Assembly: GCA_026545225.1 (NCBI GenBank)
Contig: CM048849.1
Coordinates: 41,750,336-41,814,335 of the forward strand
Length of the DNA stretch: 64,000 nucleotides
Source of the DNA: Cornus controversa
Lineage: Eukaryota > Streptophyta > Magnoliopsida > Cornales > Cornaceae
Direction of reading: 5' to 3'
Both the position numbers and the translations under genes were made by a program. Of this stretch, positions 33,438 to 46,489 are shown piece after piece (position 1 is the stretch's first letter; each line of letters starts with the position of its first letter). The notes beneath the pieces are model-generated. The model saw nothing but the letters and a program-made list of their open reading frames with translations, ran no database searches and was not told where the DNA came from.

Positions 33438-36435
33438 TACTGTATGTATTTTTGAAACTTAAAAAAATGAGAAAGTAGACAAAAAATTCATCAATCCGTG
33501 AATCCGATCCAATTCATGTGAATCGGATTGGATGACTAATAAATCGATTGCGAATTTAGAAAATAAGAATTCATAAATCACGAATTGAATTACAAATTAG
33601 GAGGGGTCAGAAATACAATCTCATATGTGAAAATCTATTAGAATTTATATATATATATATATAATATCTTATAACTTTTAATAATAATATTATAATATCT
33701 TATATCTTTTAGACTAAAAACTTATTATTGAACCCTAATTAAAAATAATTATATTAAATAGTTTAAATTAAACTCATTCCGTCAATTCGATCCGATCCAA
33801 TTCATTATTTCAACGATCGAAATGGATCAGATGCATCTTTTTCACGGATTGGATTATTCTTAATTCGATCCGTGATTACCTCTAGTAGATATTTGATTAT
33901 GTGTTATATTCGGCTAATGAAAATTTAATATTTTAATTTATTAAAAGTAATTTTGATATGCAAGTGAGATTCTTTGTACTATGTGATATATTTTTTGTGA
34001 CAGGAGATGCCAATGATATGATATGGTCGGGTCACCAAATTTGTACTCGCCAGTGTGAATGTGATTGAAACATTTCATCTTTAATTTGAATCTTAATAAT
34101 GTCGTGGTAGGTCTAAGTTTACATCTAAAGTTGACATCACCATTGTATATTCTCCACACCACTTTGTAACGGAGAGCACGTGACTTTCACACCACAACAC
34201 GCTCTGCAATTTCCAAAACACTAAGGGCCATTGATTTGTAGACGGGTTTTATCTAACGGCTATAAACCTCTGCACCATATTGTTTTGAGTGCGGCAAAAC
34301 ATCCAATTTTACCCCCAAACTCAAATTTTGTTGGGAGTACACTATAGAAACTATACTACTCTAAATGACTAAAATACCCTTTAAACCTACCTGAATCTAA
34401 GAGCCAGGTTACTTCTATATTCGAGGAATGTTTTTGCAAGAGGTCATCGACAAATTGACTTTTATGTCCCTACGGTATTTTAGCTTCCTAATCACAAGGA
34501 CAATTTGGAGACAAGGTTTGTCTACCTACTCCTTGTTTGAAGGTCAAATAATTCTCATTGTTTCGAGTGCAAATGACAAATGGAATGGGAGTAATAATCT
34601 GGGATCCATTTGGATCGGATTAGGCTTGAATCTGATAAAAATTATAGGTAATTTAATTTGATAATTCGATAGATTATATATAATTAAATTTATATTTGAT
34701 TTATTATTAATTGGATACTCAATCTGAAAAAAATATAATTTTTAAAAAAAAAAAATTAATTTCAAAAGAGATTAACAAATAATTATTAGAAAAAAAATAG
34801 AAAAGAAAAATAAAATATAAAAAAAAAAGTAGTAGAAAAGTAAATATTTAACTTTTTATTAAAGAAAAAAACTATAAAGAAAGACAACAGAGAAAGGGAA
34901 AAATAAGAAGGAAATAATGATAAAAAATATTTTAATATTATGTATTATAATGTTATATAATATATTTATAATAAATTATATATTATATTATTTCGGATTA
35001 GATTATTATCGGATCGAATCGAATCGACTATAATTCATATCTGATTTGTTTAACTAATGCATTATCGAATTCAAATTGTTAACAAATTATTGGACTGAAT
35101 ATTCAATTCATATTATAATTATTGGCTCGAATTCAGATCAAAATCTGATTCATTGACGGGACTAATAATATTTGCATGCTTCTTTACAATTGTCATAGTC
35201 CAAATAAGGTGGCATTTGAACTCGTGACTACAACTTAATCACTAGTGAATAAAAATTATAAGTTCTGAAATAATGATACATATGTCAAATTTAATGATTT
35301 TTAAAATTTATTTATGTAAGTGAAGTAGTAGACCCCACTACATTATAAATATATTTATTGGTGACCGTTCATTTGTAGCATTCACACCAACTGTCATAAC
35401 TACACTATTTTGTACATAACATTATACTTATTTATGAACAAATAAAATGCCCAAAAAATCATTCCATTTTTAGAGATAATTGTTCACTGTGAACGTTTTT
35501 AAAAAAATAATTACTTTTCATCATAAAAAGAAAATAATTACAGTGTAACACTACAGAAGGAGAGAGTGTCACCTTCCTTTACATTTTGTCATGGTCTATA
35601 AAAGAAAATAATTCATTTTTTAAAGGACAACAATAGCATTTATTATTTTATTTTTTTGTAAAAAAAAAATCATAGAATGTGAGAATATTTGCACTTCCCA
35701 TGAAAAAATAGATAAAATATGAGTGGTTAGAAAATTCTTTTGTAATGAATAACCAATCATTTAAGTTTTATCGTATTATGAAATTAGTATTTTAAATAAA
35801 ATATGAGTAGATTACAATCAACAGAGTTTTAAATTGATTATAAGATATGGAAAATTGTTAAATTTAATGTAACTTGTGCATTACAAAGTTTATAAACTAG
35901 TGTTCAAGTGGACTAGAAGTCACATCTGCAAGTTTTACAACTGCAATCTATAGGTTTTGTTTAAGTGTTAATTGACTATTTACCTTTTCAAGAAGGTCTT
36001 CTACTCTCCATTTAATGGACCTTATTATAAAGATTAATGTGGATTAAAATATATTTAGAAACTATTTAATTTATTCTATTTGAAACTCGGAGGTGAGATA
36101 GAAGTAAAAAAGAATTACTAAGAATTTCGTTCTTTATTTGGTCTTAGTTAAAAAAAAAAAAAAAATTAGGATGCAAAAGAAAAGATTAGAGAAAATAGAG
36201 AAACTTATGACTATGAAGAAAATTATTTTTTAAATAAAAATAATAAACACATGGAAAAACTTATGAGGATAGAACTTAAGTAATTCATAAATGATTCATT
36301 TCTTTCTCACATTTTTTATTTTTGTTTAACCTTTGGCAAGTAAGTCACGCACCAAATTTTGTCATAACGGAGATTTAAACCATTCACCTTCTATTTTGAA
36401 GGCAGAAGAGATACAATTGTGAGTAGCGCGCTGTG
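33438..36435. other. Intergenic, no recognised gene
   Basis: Clusters of GATCCGAT/AATCGGAT motifs near 33500-33560, 33790-33880 and 34990-35030 suggest decayed hAT-like MITEs with ends I could not fix. The remainder is AT-rich. Confidence 0.45.
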
Positions 36436-37600
36436 CAATTGATTGCGTCCAACTGCTGTAAACTTCAAACTAATGTTACAATCCTTGCAAAAGGGTAATT
36501 GGAAGAATACAAACACTATGCAAATATTATGTCACCTTTCGTAGTGCGATCTTCTCCTCATCCCTCACCAACGAACAATTGAGAAGAAACTAAACAAACC
36601 AATGACTTAATTAAGAAGAAATCTCTGAAGTGATCGTCGAACGATTGATCAAGTAATGAGAGTCATAACCCTAATCATTCAGTGTATGTGTGCTCTCAAA
36701 AATAAATCAGAAGATAATTTTCTAAGCTAAAAATAACTCGATGCTAATAATTTTGTTCTTTATTTGGTGTTAGTTAAAAAGATGTCCTTATATGTAGTGT
36801 GTTCTCTTCAAATGGTATGAGACCTTTTGGGGTAAAATGCAATAGCAAAATCGTGCGGGTTCAGGTCCAAAGTAGACAATATCATACCATATGTTGGAGC
36901 GGGATATTACAGTATCATACCATGTGTTGGAGCGGGGTATTACAGTTGGTATCAGAGCCAGAAGTGTGCCGATGAGGACGTCGGGCCTCGTAAGGGGGTG
37001 GCCACACTGACAGGGTACAGGGTGCTCAATCCCACATCACCTGGGTGTGAAAAAGGGGATGTATTTATATGTAGTGTGTTCTCTTAAAATGGTGTGAGGC
37101 ATTTTGGGGTAAAACCCAAGAGAAAATCATGCGGGCTTAGGCCCAAAGCGGACTATATCATATCATGTGTTGGAGCGGGGTATTACAATCCCAGACTCAT
37201 GCCCACTCCACTTTGCTAAAAATTTGATATTGAATACCTCAGGTTTACTCTTGTGACTCTACGTCCAATTGCTACAGATTTTAGGCTAAAATCATAATCC
37301 TTGCAGAAGGGTAACTCGCTGCAAATTTTAAACTAATGTCACAATCCTTGCAGAAGGGTAACTCAAAGAACATAAACACTCTGCAAATATTTTGTCCCAT
37401 TCGTAGTGCGATTTTCTCCTCCTTTCTCACCAACGAACAGTTGAGAAGAAACCAAACGAACCAGTGACTTGATCAAGAAGAAATCTCTGAAGCGATCTTC
37501 GAACAATTGATCAAGTAATGAGAGGCATAACCCTAATCACTTAGTGGATGTGTGCTCTTAAAAATAAATCAGAAGATAATTTTCTGACCTAAAAATAACT
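36436..37600 (+). repeat. Direct duplication of about 310 bp flanking a TRIM
   Basis: The segment about 36445-36740 recurs at about 37320-37600 with roughly 90% identity; shared landmarks are TCACCAACGAACA, AAGAAGAAATCTCTGAAG and AAATCAGAAGATAATTTTCT. An additional short copy of AATCCTTGCAGAAGGGTAA lies at 37295. The TRIM sits between the two copies. Confidence 0.8.
36783..37187 (+). mobile_element. Complete TRIM (405 bp)
   Basis: The left LTR 36783-36944 (162 bp) and right LTR 37060-37187 (128 bp) share TATATGTAGTGTGTTCTCTT at the start and TGTTGGAGCGGGGTATTACA at the end. A primer-binding site TGGTATCAGAGC (36947-36958, initiator-Met tRNA type) and a purine tract GAAAAAGGGGA (37049-37059) bound an internal domain of about 115 bp. 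The left LTR is longer because its last 33 bp are duplicated in tandem. Flanking 5-mers AAAGA and ATCCC do not match. No coding capacity. Confidence 0.9.
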
Positions 37601-39122
37601 CAATACATTCTCTCTCTAAAAATAATAATTTTTTGAAATCGTAATTAGAGAGAAAACATATGTATGTATTTATAAATGATAAAGTCCTATTATTTCTTGA
37701 AAAACAAGTTAGAAAATGATTAGGAGTGTTTTCCAATGTTTAAGGAATTTGAGTCAAACCGAGAGTTCCAAATCAAAAATACCAGTTCACCAAAGTTGAA
37801 CCGGTCTATGCTTCATCTGGACCGGTTCAACTAAGTTGAACATAGTTGGATCGACCTGGCCCTCAACTGGACCGGTTCACTGAGGCCAAAACTTAGTTAT
37901 AAGCAACCGAGACTAGTTAGACCGGTTTAGGGTTCATCTGGACCAATCCAACTTTGAAAATTTGTGAAAAAAATAGCTTCAAAATCCTAATTTTCAAAGT
38001 TGGACTTCACTTAATAAAATACTAAGTGTTCTCACACACTTACCTGAACTATGTGATGCTCTTACTTGATTAACGATGTCCATGCACATGTTCGTTACCT
38101 TCATGATCGATTATAAATAATAGAATGAAAAATACAACTTGATCAACTTAGTTTTGACACCGAAATTTGTCAATTACAAACATATACGTCACAACAACTA
38201 GGTTACTTACTTGTTTGTGTTTTTTTCCCTCTTTCCTTAATTTTGCATGTTTTTCTTTGATTAATTTTAAAAACTCATAGCCATGGAATTTTATTTATAG
38301 ATTCTAATAAAACTGCTTAGAAGTTGAAAAACAAAGAAAACATATTTGGTGGTGCATTTATTGATACTAGTAAAAAACACATGCGAAGCACGTAAGTGAA
38401 GTCTTTGTATCAATGTAATTATAAAAATTACAATTGACAAAAAATAAAGATATAAGAATAATTTAGTTTTTCTGCGTAGTTCCTTTTTATAAATTGTTTT
38501 CTTCTTTAGGATATGAAGTATTTTCTCCAACATCTATTAGTATCATTATCATAACGAGTCATATACTATATATGCATTAATCTTTTGTATTTTTATTTAT
38601 TGAATATTGGATCAAAGAGCTATAAGGATGTATTCAATTAATAATAATTCAAATTTTCATTATCCCTTTTAGAAAACACAAAGCACAACTCCAAATGAGA
38701 TCCTCTTCAAAAAAATCGCCAATAAATGATATAAATCTTTCTTAACCATGCACTTTGTTGTTAAAAATTCAAAAGACATTATTCTATATATATACTTTAA
38801 CAAAAAATTAAATTTCATAAAATTTGAAATCCCAAAATATAATGTTCTCAAATATAATTAATAAGGATGATACCCAAAGGGTTTGTAGTCAAAAAGAAGG
38901 GGACCGAAATTCGAGCCCGACATGGACAAAAAAGTGTGAGTCTCTAGGAAAAAAATTACTAAGGATGATATAGTGGTAAAAGTAATATTTCTTTTAAATT
39001 TCAGCTTATTCCCAACACATAAATGGGAGTTCATTTCAAACTCAACCTTTTTTTTTTTTCCTTTTTCTTTACTAATTCACAAGAGATAGCCAAATTGTTG
39101 TATTAGAAAATTAGCCTAATTT

Positions 39123-39160
<38 letters not shown>
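37601..39160. other. Intergenic, no recognised gene
   Basis: Contains several GACCGGTTCA/TGAACCGGT repeats at about 37790-37940, a decayed repeat cluster. Elsewhere AT-rich with a microsatellite near 39130. Confidence 0.45.
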
Positions 39161-39162
<2 letters not shown>

Positions 39163-39164
39163 AA

Positions 39165-40345
39165 TGGAAATTTTGATTTTAGTAACCAAAATAAAAAGAA
39201 AATTTTTGCTTTATAGTGATTTTGAATTTAAGAAAATGTAAATAGTGATCAAACTCAAAAAATATTTGCTAATGAGTGACAATTTAATTTTAATGTTCAA
39301 AGTACCATTCTTTTTATCCAGAGATTTTCAATCTACTCTCTTCTTCGCTTTCTTCTCCAACCCAACTCCCAAATATCATAAGTTTCAGAAGTCATAATAT
39401 ATATATATATATATATATATATTAAACACATGAAACAAAGAAGTTGGGTAGTCATAGATTTCAAATTCAAAGAAGAAAATGATAAAATGAAACTAACACA
39501 ATCAAAGTGTATATCTAGTTATCAACCTTATTGTGTCATAGACTCTCCCATGATGTCATTGACATATTTATATATTACTCTATTCCCAAACCTTTTTTTT
39601 CCCGGTAAGTAAACTACTTGATCCAACTTCAGTTACAAAGAAAGGAAATGAAAAGGGATGAGTTTGACATTTTCAAAATAGCAATAAAAATTGAGTATAT
39701 ATATCTTAACCCTAATGATGAAAATCCATGAATGAATACAATAGTATCCGCAAACAATGGAACATGTTTAATTGTTTGTCAGACCACTATCGCCCCCCTC
39801 AAACCACTGTTATCAAAAGTCACGTTCATTAAAAAAAATTGAGTTTATCATATTGCCTTTTTAGTTTATAATATTTGGGAGTGGGGTAGTTCTCCCTCCG
39901 TTCCATAATTTTAGTCCACTAATTTTTTTTTGAGATGTCCCAAAATAAATGTTCATTTCCTAAAATAGATTATATGATTCCTAAATTACCCTTTTCAAAC
40001 TCTATTATCCTAAAAAGTGGGCCCACTATATAATAATAATACTAACTTTTAAACAAGGACTAATATGTAAATTCATGCATTATTATACTAAAAAGTGTCT
40101 TACCATAAAAAATTAGAATTCTCAAACATGCCAAGATTTATGGGACGGAGGTAGTAGAAAACTAAGAAAAGATTAAAAATAGCTGAATAAAAAGAAAGAT
40201 ATTTTAGACATTAAATTTAAATGATCACTCATCGATAATAATTTTTCAAGTTTGATCACTATTTACTTTTTATTGAGTTTAAGGTCACTGTAAAGCACAC
40301 TTTTTAAATTTTGGTCACCAAAATTTAATTTTTTCAAAAAGAAAA
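39165..40345. mobile_element. Long-TIR DNA element hosting a Stowaway-like MITE
   Basis: Left-end sequence (about 39165-39300, with AAATAGTGATCAAACTC and TTTGCTTTATAGTGA) is found inverted at about 40205-40345 (GAGTTTAAGGTCACTG, AAGTTTGATCACTATTTAC). Arms exceed 120 bp at about 75% identity. Exact ends and target duplication are not resolved. Confidence 0.5.
39892..40154. mobile_element. Stowaway-like (Tc1/mariner) MITE
   Basis: Left TIR CTCCCTCCGTTCCATAATTT; right TIR, inverted, CTACCTCCGTCCCATAAATC. This is the classic plant Stowaway consensus. TA follows the right end; the left flank has TT instead. The 263-bp element is non-coding. Confidence 0.85.
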
Positions 40346-40348
40346 TGC

Positions 40349-40388
<40 letters not shown>

Positions 40389-41689
40389 TGATAATGACTA
40401 TAATAGAAAATTATTACATTAGGAAATTATTACCCTACCTTAAATTTAAAAATTATAAAGTATAAAGAAAAAAAAGTAGAAAAAAAAACATCATTACCAT
40501 GAGCATTAGAAGGGTCGAATGATTCATAGATTTTTGAAATTTCTTCATTAGTTCTTGTCTTAACAAGTTCAATACCTTCCTCGAACTTAAACATTATATG
40601 ATTATATCATTAGTGAGATTCTTCATTTTTGCGCAAAGAGAAGGGGAGAGCCCGTGAGAGAGAATATAAAGGAATTTGTATTTTCGCGCCAAGAGTTCTA
40701 ATTTTAACAAAGAAGGACAATTATGACATGAAAAATGCAATCACCAAATATTGTTTGATGTAGGGATCTTTTTGTAATTTCATTTTAAGTAAAAAATATT
40801 GTGAAGCGCTTGAGAATATTAGTCGAGCACCGATATCAATTCCCAACACTTAATAATACTATAATAGTGTGTGTGTATATATATATATATATGTTAGTGT
40901 ATTGTCCGTACTTACGACACTATCATGTACTATCAATCGTAATCATTAGATAGAATAATTTTAGATCGTAGATAGAAAAAAATATTTTGGACCATAAAAT
41001 TGATTTTTTAAGACTTTTTGTCCTTATTATATCGTTCTTAAATATAATATAGATATAGATATATCTTTGGGATTAAATGAAATATTAATTTATCTCGTTC
41101 TCCAAAATAAACCTAATTACAAAATAAACACAAATAATATAATCAAATTTATCTTCCTAGATTCTGTAAATGTGACAATAGTGTTTCAAATTACAAACTC
41201 AATAATAAGGCATTTGTGAACAAAACCAATATGAAATGATCAAATTTGAGTTTTAAAATAAATAAATAAAACAGTGTATGAAAAATTATAAAATGAAAAT
41301 GAAAAAAAAAAAACTGCTGTTAACAATAAAAAAAACAATCTTACCTTCGAGATAGGCTCTGCCGAGACCCTAGTCGAGAGAGAGTCTGTTGAACAAAAAG
41401 TCTGGGAATAGAGTAAGAACTAGAGTCTCGCAGTGTTTTGGCACTCGGATCGATGAGTAATGATGAATTTGGAGAGAGACTAGTGAGAGAAAATGTAAGA
41501 GAGAGAAACTAATCAGACCCTGCAAGTGTTTTAAACCTATGGTTCACTTACAAGTGTTTTGGTTCTAAGCTAACGCATCCGATTAGGATTAAACTGTGAA
41601 AACGGACCAAAGTATTTAATTAATTATTTTCACCTTCCGACAATTTTGAAAAAGTGTCCTATTAATTTCGTATATCTACTTAAATCACC
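40346..41689. other. Intergenic, no recognised gene
   Basis: A (GA)n tract at about 40365-40385 and otherwise AT-rich DNA. The more GC-balanced part at 41345-41520 (GAGACCCTAGTCGAGAG) may be the interior of the CACTA-like element that ends at 41806. Confidence 0.4.
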
Positions 41690-41806
41690 AGTATTCCTAG
41701 TAATTTTCGGCGAATTCTAATAACCGTCGTTAATATCGGCAAGTCTTCAACACTGCTAATATCGTCGGTAAAAAAATATCGCCAGAAAACTAAATGTTTT
41801 GTAGTG
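41690..41806 (-). mobile_element. CACTA-type (En/Spm) element terminus
   Basis: Read on the minus strand the end is CACTACAAAACATTTAG, followed by subterminal CGACGATATT and GCGATATTTTTTTACCGA motifs. CACTACAA plus short subterminal repeats is the plant CACTA signature. The partner end was not found in the window. Confidence 0.65.
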
Positions 41807-41960
41807 ATAAAGGGGTCATTTAGAAAAACAAAGGCAATTTATCCTTTAATTCTTTTTTGCATAGTGAAGAACGGTGATAAAAAATAAATAAAATGAGCCC
41901 ATATACTATATGAACAAAATGGAGTAATTTTATTTGACTGTGGTATCCTTTACATGTCAT

Positions 41961-42174
41961 AAGCCTTGTTTAGCAGAACTTTTGCTTTGGCTTTTAAGCA
42001 AATAAAAAAGAGAAGCAGAAGCTAAATCAGGAAGCTGGTATCCTCCAGCTTCCTTTAAACGCTCTTTTTTGACTCCGAAGTTTTTCCGCCTTACCAATCC
42101 AAACACTCTTAAAATGACTTTTGAGCTTGAAAAGTCAAAAATCGCTTTTCAAACGCCAATTTAAACAAGACCTT
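41961..42174. mobile_element. Short MITE, Harbinger-like
   Basis: AAGCCTTGTTTAGC at the left and, inverted, AAGGTCTTGTTTAAATTGG at the right, with internal complementarity (TTTTGCTTTGGCTTTT-like / AAAAGTCAAAAATCGC-like). Flanking TAA and TTA are compatible with a TWA target site. Confidence 0.5.
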
Positions 42175-42532
42175 AGTTTAGTATACCCGCTTTTTAACCG
42201 GAAAGTGCCACAACTTCCAACATCAACAGCCATGTCTAGTTTAGTAAAATCATTGTTTGTCACTAAACATGCAAGGACATGCCTAGCTTATGTGGAGGGA
42301 GAACATGACATCTTACATTAAAAAAAAAAAAATAGAAAAGCTTTAGACTTTCATATGCAGTATATATATAGATAATTAAAATTAATTATATAATTAACAA
42401 ATGAAAGGGTTAAATGGAGTCAGAATATAGAAATAAAAGAAAAAGAAAAAGTAAAGGTTTAACTCATTTCATTATTAAAAAGGCAAATTGCATTAAATCA
42501 TTTTGACTTGTGATGTTTTGCATTAAACTCTC

Positions 42533-42591
<59 letters not shown>

Positions 42592-44080
42592 TTTTGCCAA
42601 AAACACCCTCGCAATTAACGGAAAAGGAATAATTACTAAAATATCCTCACCAAGTCAAGGGTTTTTTATGCTTTTATCTAAAAGATTATGCTTTTTTTTT
42701 TTTCTTCAATAATAATATTTGAACATTTTATCCTACTTTTAATTAAAGAAAAAATCATAAAAAATTTTAAAAGTAAAAATTCATAGTTATGAGTGCAACT
42801 ATGTATAAGTTCAAATTTTATATGTTTACTTTATATTATATATACTATTATTAATATTATATTTTTGATTTTATACAATGGGTATATATATATATATATA
42901 TATATGAGATGGACATTTGATCAAACAATTAGATTGATAAAAATGAATTTTAATTTCAAAAAGTAATTAAATGACATAAAATAACTATTAATCTTACACT
43001 AGTTTTACTTTCTTGTACCATATATATATAAATATATATGTGTGTGCGCACGTGCGCATTTGCTCTTATGGATGAAAAAAATAGAATGTCGATCATTGAT
43101 GTATCTTTTATAATTTACCTTTTTAATATAGTAAGTTTTTCTCTTATATATAAAAAAAAAATGTAGGTAGGCTTTTTTCTCATTTTGTTTAGTTGAATAA
43201 AAAAAAATAAGAAAAAATGATATTGCAAAATTTAACTATGCTAGACATATGTTAAAGAAATAACACGTAGTTACACTCATAATTTTGAATTTTTTTTTTA
43301 TGTTTTTTTTTAATTAAAAGTAGGGTGATGCATATAACAAAATAATACGTTCAAATATTATTATTCAAGATAGGAAAAAAAATAAAATATTATAGCTAAA
43401 TTCACACAATTAGGTGAATTGCATAAAAAACTCCCTTGAATTGGTTTTTTTTTTTATTTGCCCCTTAAAATTAAAAGAAGAGTAATATAATCAGAATATC
43501 TCCATTTTCATAAAGATAAGGTAAGTTTATTATGTGGACGCCCTTCTAATGAGTTGGGTCGTTAAATCATTAATTTTTAATAAGCGAGTTTATGTTAGAA
43601 AGCTCTTATTATAGTTTATTATGCAATTATAGTCTCATATTTTGAAAATAATATTTCATATTTAGTCTCAGATTTAGAAAATAATATTTCTTATTTTTTC
43701 TGTTGAGCATTAAAGACTGTAAGCTATATTTTCGATAAAATACCTCACATACCATTAACAATTTTCAAAGTTTTTGAAGAAATTATTGTATTAAAAGTCT
43801 ATACTATAAAATATATTAATCCTCCCTCTTTTATTTATTTCTTTTTTATTATTTTGGGTAGGATTTTTTAAACTGTCTCTCATAAAAAAAATATTCTGAG
43901 TATACTTATAACATAACTTTTTTTCTATATCTTAGATAACCTTATCTTGATTCAATTAGAATAATATATCAAATTCCCCTTTTTCTTTTTTATTATTTGG
44001 CTGAATTGTTCAAATTCTCTCAAACCAACCCACCCAATAAAAAAAATTAAAAACTTGACCACATAATCAGAATTTCTTAT
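42175..44080. other. AT-rich intergenic with microsatellites
   Basis: Includes a 50-bp (AT)n at about 42537-42589 and shorter ones near 42880 and 43020. No coding or transposon ends were fixed; GCAAATTGCATTAAA near 42484 and GTGAATTGCATAAAAAACTC near 43413 may be ends of one decayed family. Confidence 0.45.
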
Positions 44081-44099
44081 ATTTTTTATAATTGAAGTT

Positions 44100-45045
44100 T
44101 AGGAGCTGTAAAATTTTTGTGTAACTCTACTGTTACTATAATATCACCCTGAACTAAGCCAAACTCAGTCAAGCAATTTCAATCAAACAACTAACTAAAT
44201 CTAAGTGCCTCCCGAGCTTTCTGAGACCTCAAAAATCCTTTTAGGCATAAAAATTGGTGATTAGAAAGTCTATTTTAGAGAAGTAAAAAAATATTGCTTT
44301 TAGAATCTCCTTTTAATAAGCCAAATTTTCATTTGAAATAAATTTATTATTTTACTAATTTGTCCATATACTTTTTATATACTAATAAGATTGTGCTACA
44401 TTCTCTTTTGGTCCCTTATTCCTCCACTGCCACCTCTATCGCCGCCTTCCACCACCACCTCTACCACTGCCACTAGTACCTCCACCGCCACCACCTCCCC
44501 CATCACTATCGCCACCACTGCTTTCCATCCACCACCACCACCACCACTACTGTCACCACCTTCCACCACCACCACCACTACCGTCACCACTACCTCCACT
44601 TCCACCTCCACCACCACCTCCCACCACTACCTCCATCAACACCGTCACTTCCACCACTGTCACCACAGCTTTCTTTTATTGTCGACTTAGTGTTTTCTAA
44701 GGGTTGTAATCGTTAGTAAGGATAAAGAATAATATTATCAATAAAAAAATAATTTAAAAATTAAAGTATATTTAAAAAATACACTAGTCAATCGTATTTT
44801 TTCTCTTAAATTCTTTCTAATAAAATTCCTTTTATGAAGACCTTGTCAATAAAATTCTTTCGATATTAAGAAGCTCTTTCGAACGGAAGCCTAGTTTTAC
44901 TTGCATTTTTCAATTCTGATTCTAAATTCTCACCTAACTTGTACTTTCTCTCTCTCATCATCTTCCATTTTTTTTCAGCAAAAACTTCTCCATTGGACGC
45001 ACATTCAAACCCTACCTCCAAAACCCTAACCAATTCTTTTCTAAG
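44100..45045 (+). repeat. Diverged duplicate of the SUVH upstream/leader region, with an insertion
   Basis: The block CTGAACTAAGCCAAACTCAG (44148) corresponds to 49141-49160. After an insertion at about 44207-44885 the similarity resumes with TAGTTTTACT, CTTGTACTTTCTCTCTCT, ATCATCTTCCATTTTTTTT, GGACGCACATTCAA and CTCCAAAACCCTA, matching 49194-49330. It diverges before the position of the SUVH start codon, so no coding sequence is attached. It looks like a remnant of a tandem duplication. Confidence 0.7.
44391..44690 (+). repeat. CCACCN minisatellite inside the insertion
   Basis: Pyrimidine-rich CCACCACCAC/CCACCGTC repeats, the complement of the GGTGGN type seen at 26047 and 47590. They produce Thr/Pro/Ser or Val/Glu open frames that are artefacts. 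Confidence 0.8.
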
Positions 45046-45517
45046 AATTATTTTTATATAGAGCATATTTGGCTTTTTCGCTTTTTGTTTTGTGTGTCGG
45101 TTCTTCTTTGAATTTTTCATGGATTATATTTCTTTTATAAGTTTCCACATGTTTAGGGTACATTACATTGGACCACCATATACGTGCTTTTAAGTATATA
45201 TTATTTAATCTATTACAAATTAAAATATTTAACATGAACAACAATAATAGTAATTCAACCTAAATAGAGCAGAAAAAAAATATGATAAAGCAATTGATAA
45301 AATGCTAAAATAATAAAAAATGATAGATGAATATCATGAATTATAAGTAAAGGATATTGAGGGCAACAATGTAAGGGGTATAATTTTCAGATTTCAACTT
45401 TTGTATTTAAAAAAAATCTTAATGAATTGAAGATTTTAACTTTCGTATTTAGAAAAAATCTTGATGAATTGAACGCTTAAAATTAAGACAATATTTAATA
45501 GAATTTTAAATTAATAA
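45046..45517. other. AT-rich intergenic, no recognised feature
   Basis: A short direct repeat around TTTCGTATTTA(G)AAAAAATCTT occurs at about 45401 and 45440. No gene. Confidence 0.5.
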
Positions 45518-45784
45518 GGGAGACGATATTCACACTCATATTTTCGATTCGTTAAGAATTTAACACTAAATTCATAAGTGAATGTTTTTTTTTTCAAATT
45601 ACAGAACTAACCTCTCATATATCCTCTCTCCAATATTTAATATTTTCGGTCTCTTTTGACAGGATAAAAAAAGGACCCGAAAAAACATAATCTCTTTAAC
45701 GTTATCTATGTTGAATAAATTATCTCTTTTAACAGGATTCCAAAAACAAATGTACCATAAAAAAGTTCTCTCCATTGAATAAAT

Positions 45785-46455
45785 AATCGGCAAAAGAGCA
45801 AAAAAGTCACTTGGAGTTTTTCAGATTTGCAAATTCATCTGAAGTATTTTTTTAAGTAAGTCAGTTCCTTATCTTACAAAAGTTGATAGCTTGACCCTTT
45901 GATAGAATTATAAGGACATGTATACCCTTTATGTCCATTATGTCATTTTTTTCTCAAAATATAGTGTTTTCTAAATAAAAATTTAGAAAAATAAAAAATA
46001 GATATATAAAATTCATAAACAATATGTTTAGAAACATAAAAAAGTAAAAAGGCCAATAGAATTTATTTAATTTTTTTATCTAAATATATATTTTTTATTT
46101 TTTAAAATTTTTATTTAGAAAATACTATACTTATAGAGAAAAGAGTATGTCATTATAGTTGATTAAATTTTTATTTTTAAAAAATATTAAATAAAGTTCT
46201 ATTAGCCTTTTATTTATTTTTTTATGTTTCTAAACTAATTATTTAGGATTTTATCTAACTATTTTTTTTTTGAAATTTTAGAAAACACTATATTTACAGA
46301 GAAAACGACATAATGGTCATAGTAAAAGGGTATATATGTCATTATAGTTTTGTCAGGGGATCAACATGCTAACTTTTGTAAGACAAAGGACTAACTTGCT
46401 TCAAAAATTAGTTCAGGGGTGAATTTGCACATCTGAAAAAAAGTACCCGGCCAAA
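45785..46455. mobile_element. Nested TIR element
   Basis: Sequence from about 45815 (TTTTTCAGATTTGCAAATTCA, later ATCTTACAAAAGTTGATAGC) is mirrored at about 46370-46440 (inverted TTTTTTCAGATGTGCAAATTCA, GTCTTACAAAAGTTAGCATG). Arms exceed 90 bp. Inside, TTTAGAAAAATA/AAAATTTTTATTTAGAAAA blocks repeat. Family not assigned. Confidence 0.55.
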
Positions 46456-46489
46456 AATTTATTCAACAGATGTGAGAATTTGCACCTTT

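Noticed and set aside
36945..36960. GTTGGTATCAGAGCCA as part of a tRNA gene
   Set aside because: It is a primer-binding site directly after an LTR end; no cloverleaf can be formed around it.
44391..44690. Thr/Pro/Ser frame
   Set aside because: Translation of a CCACCN minisatellite.
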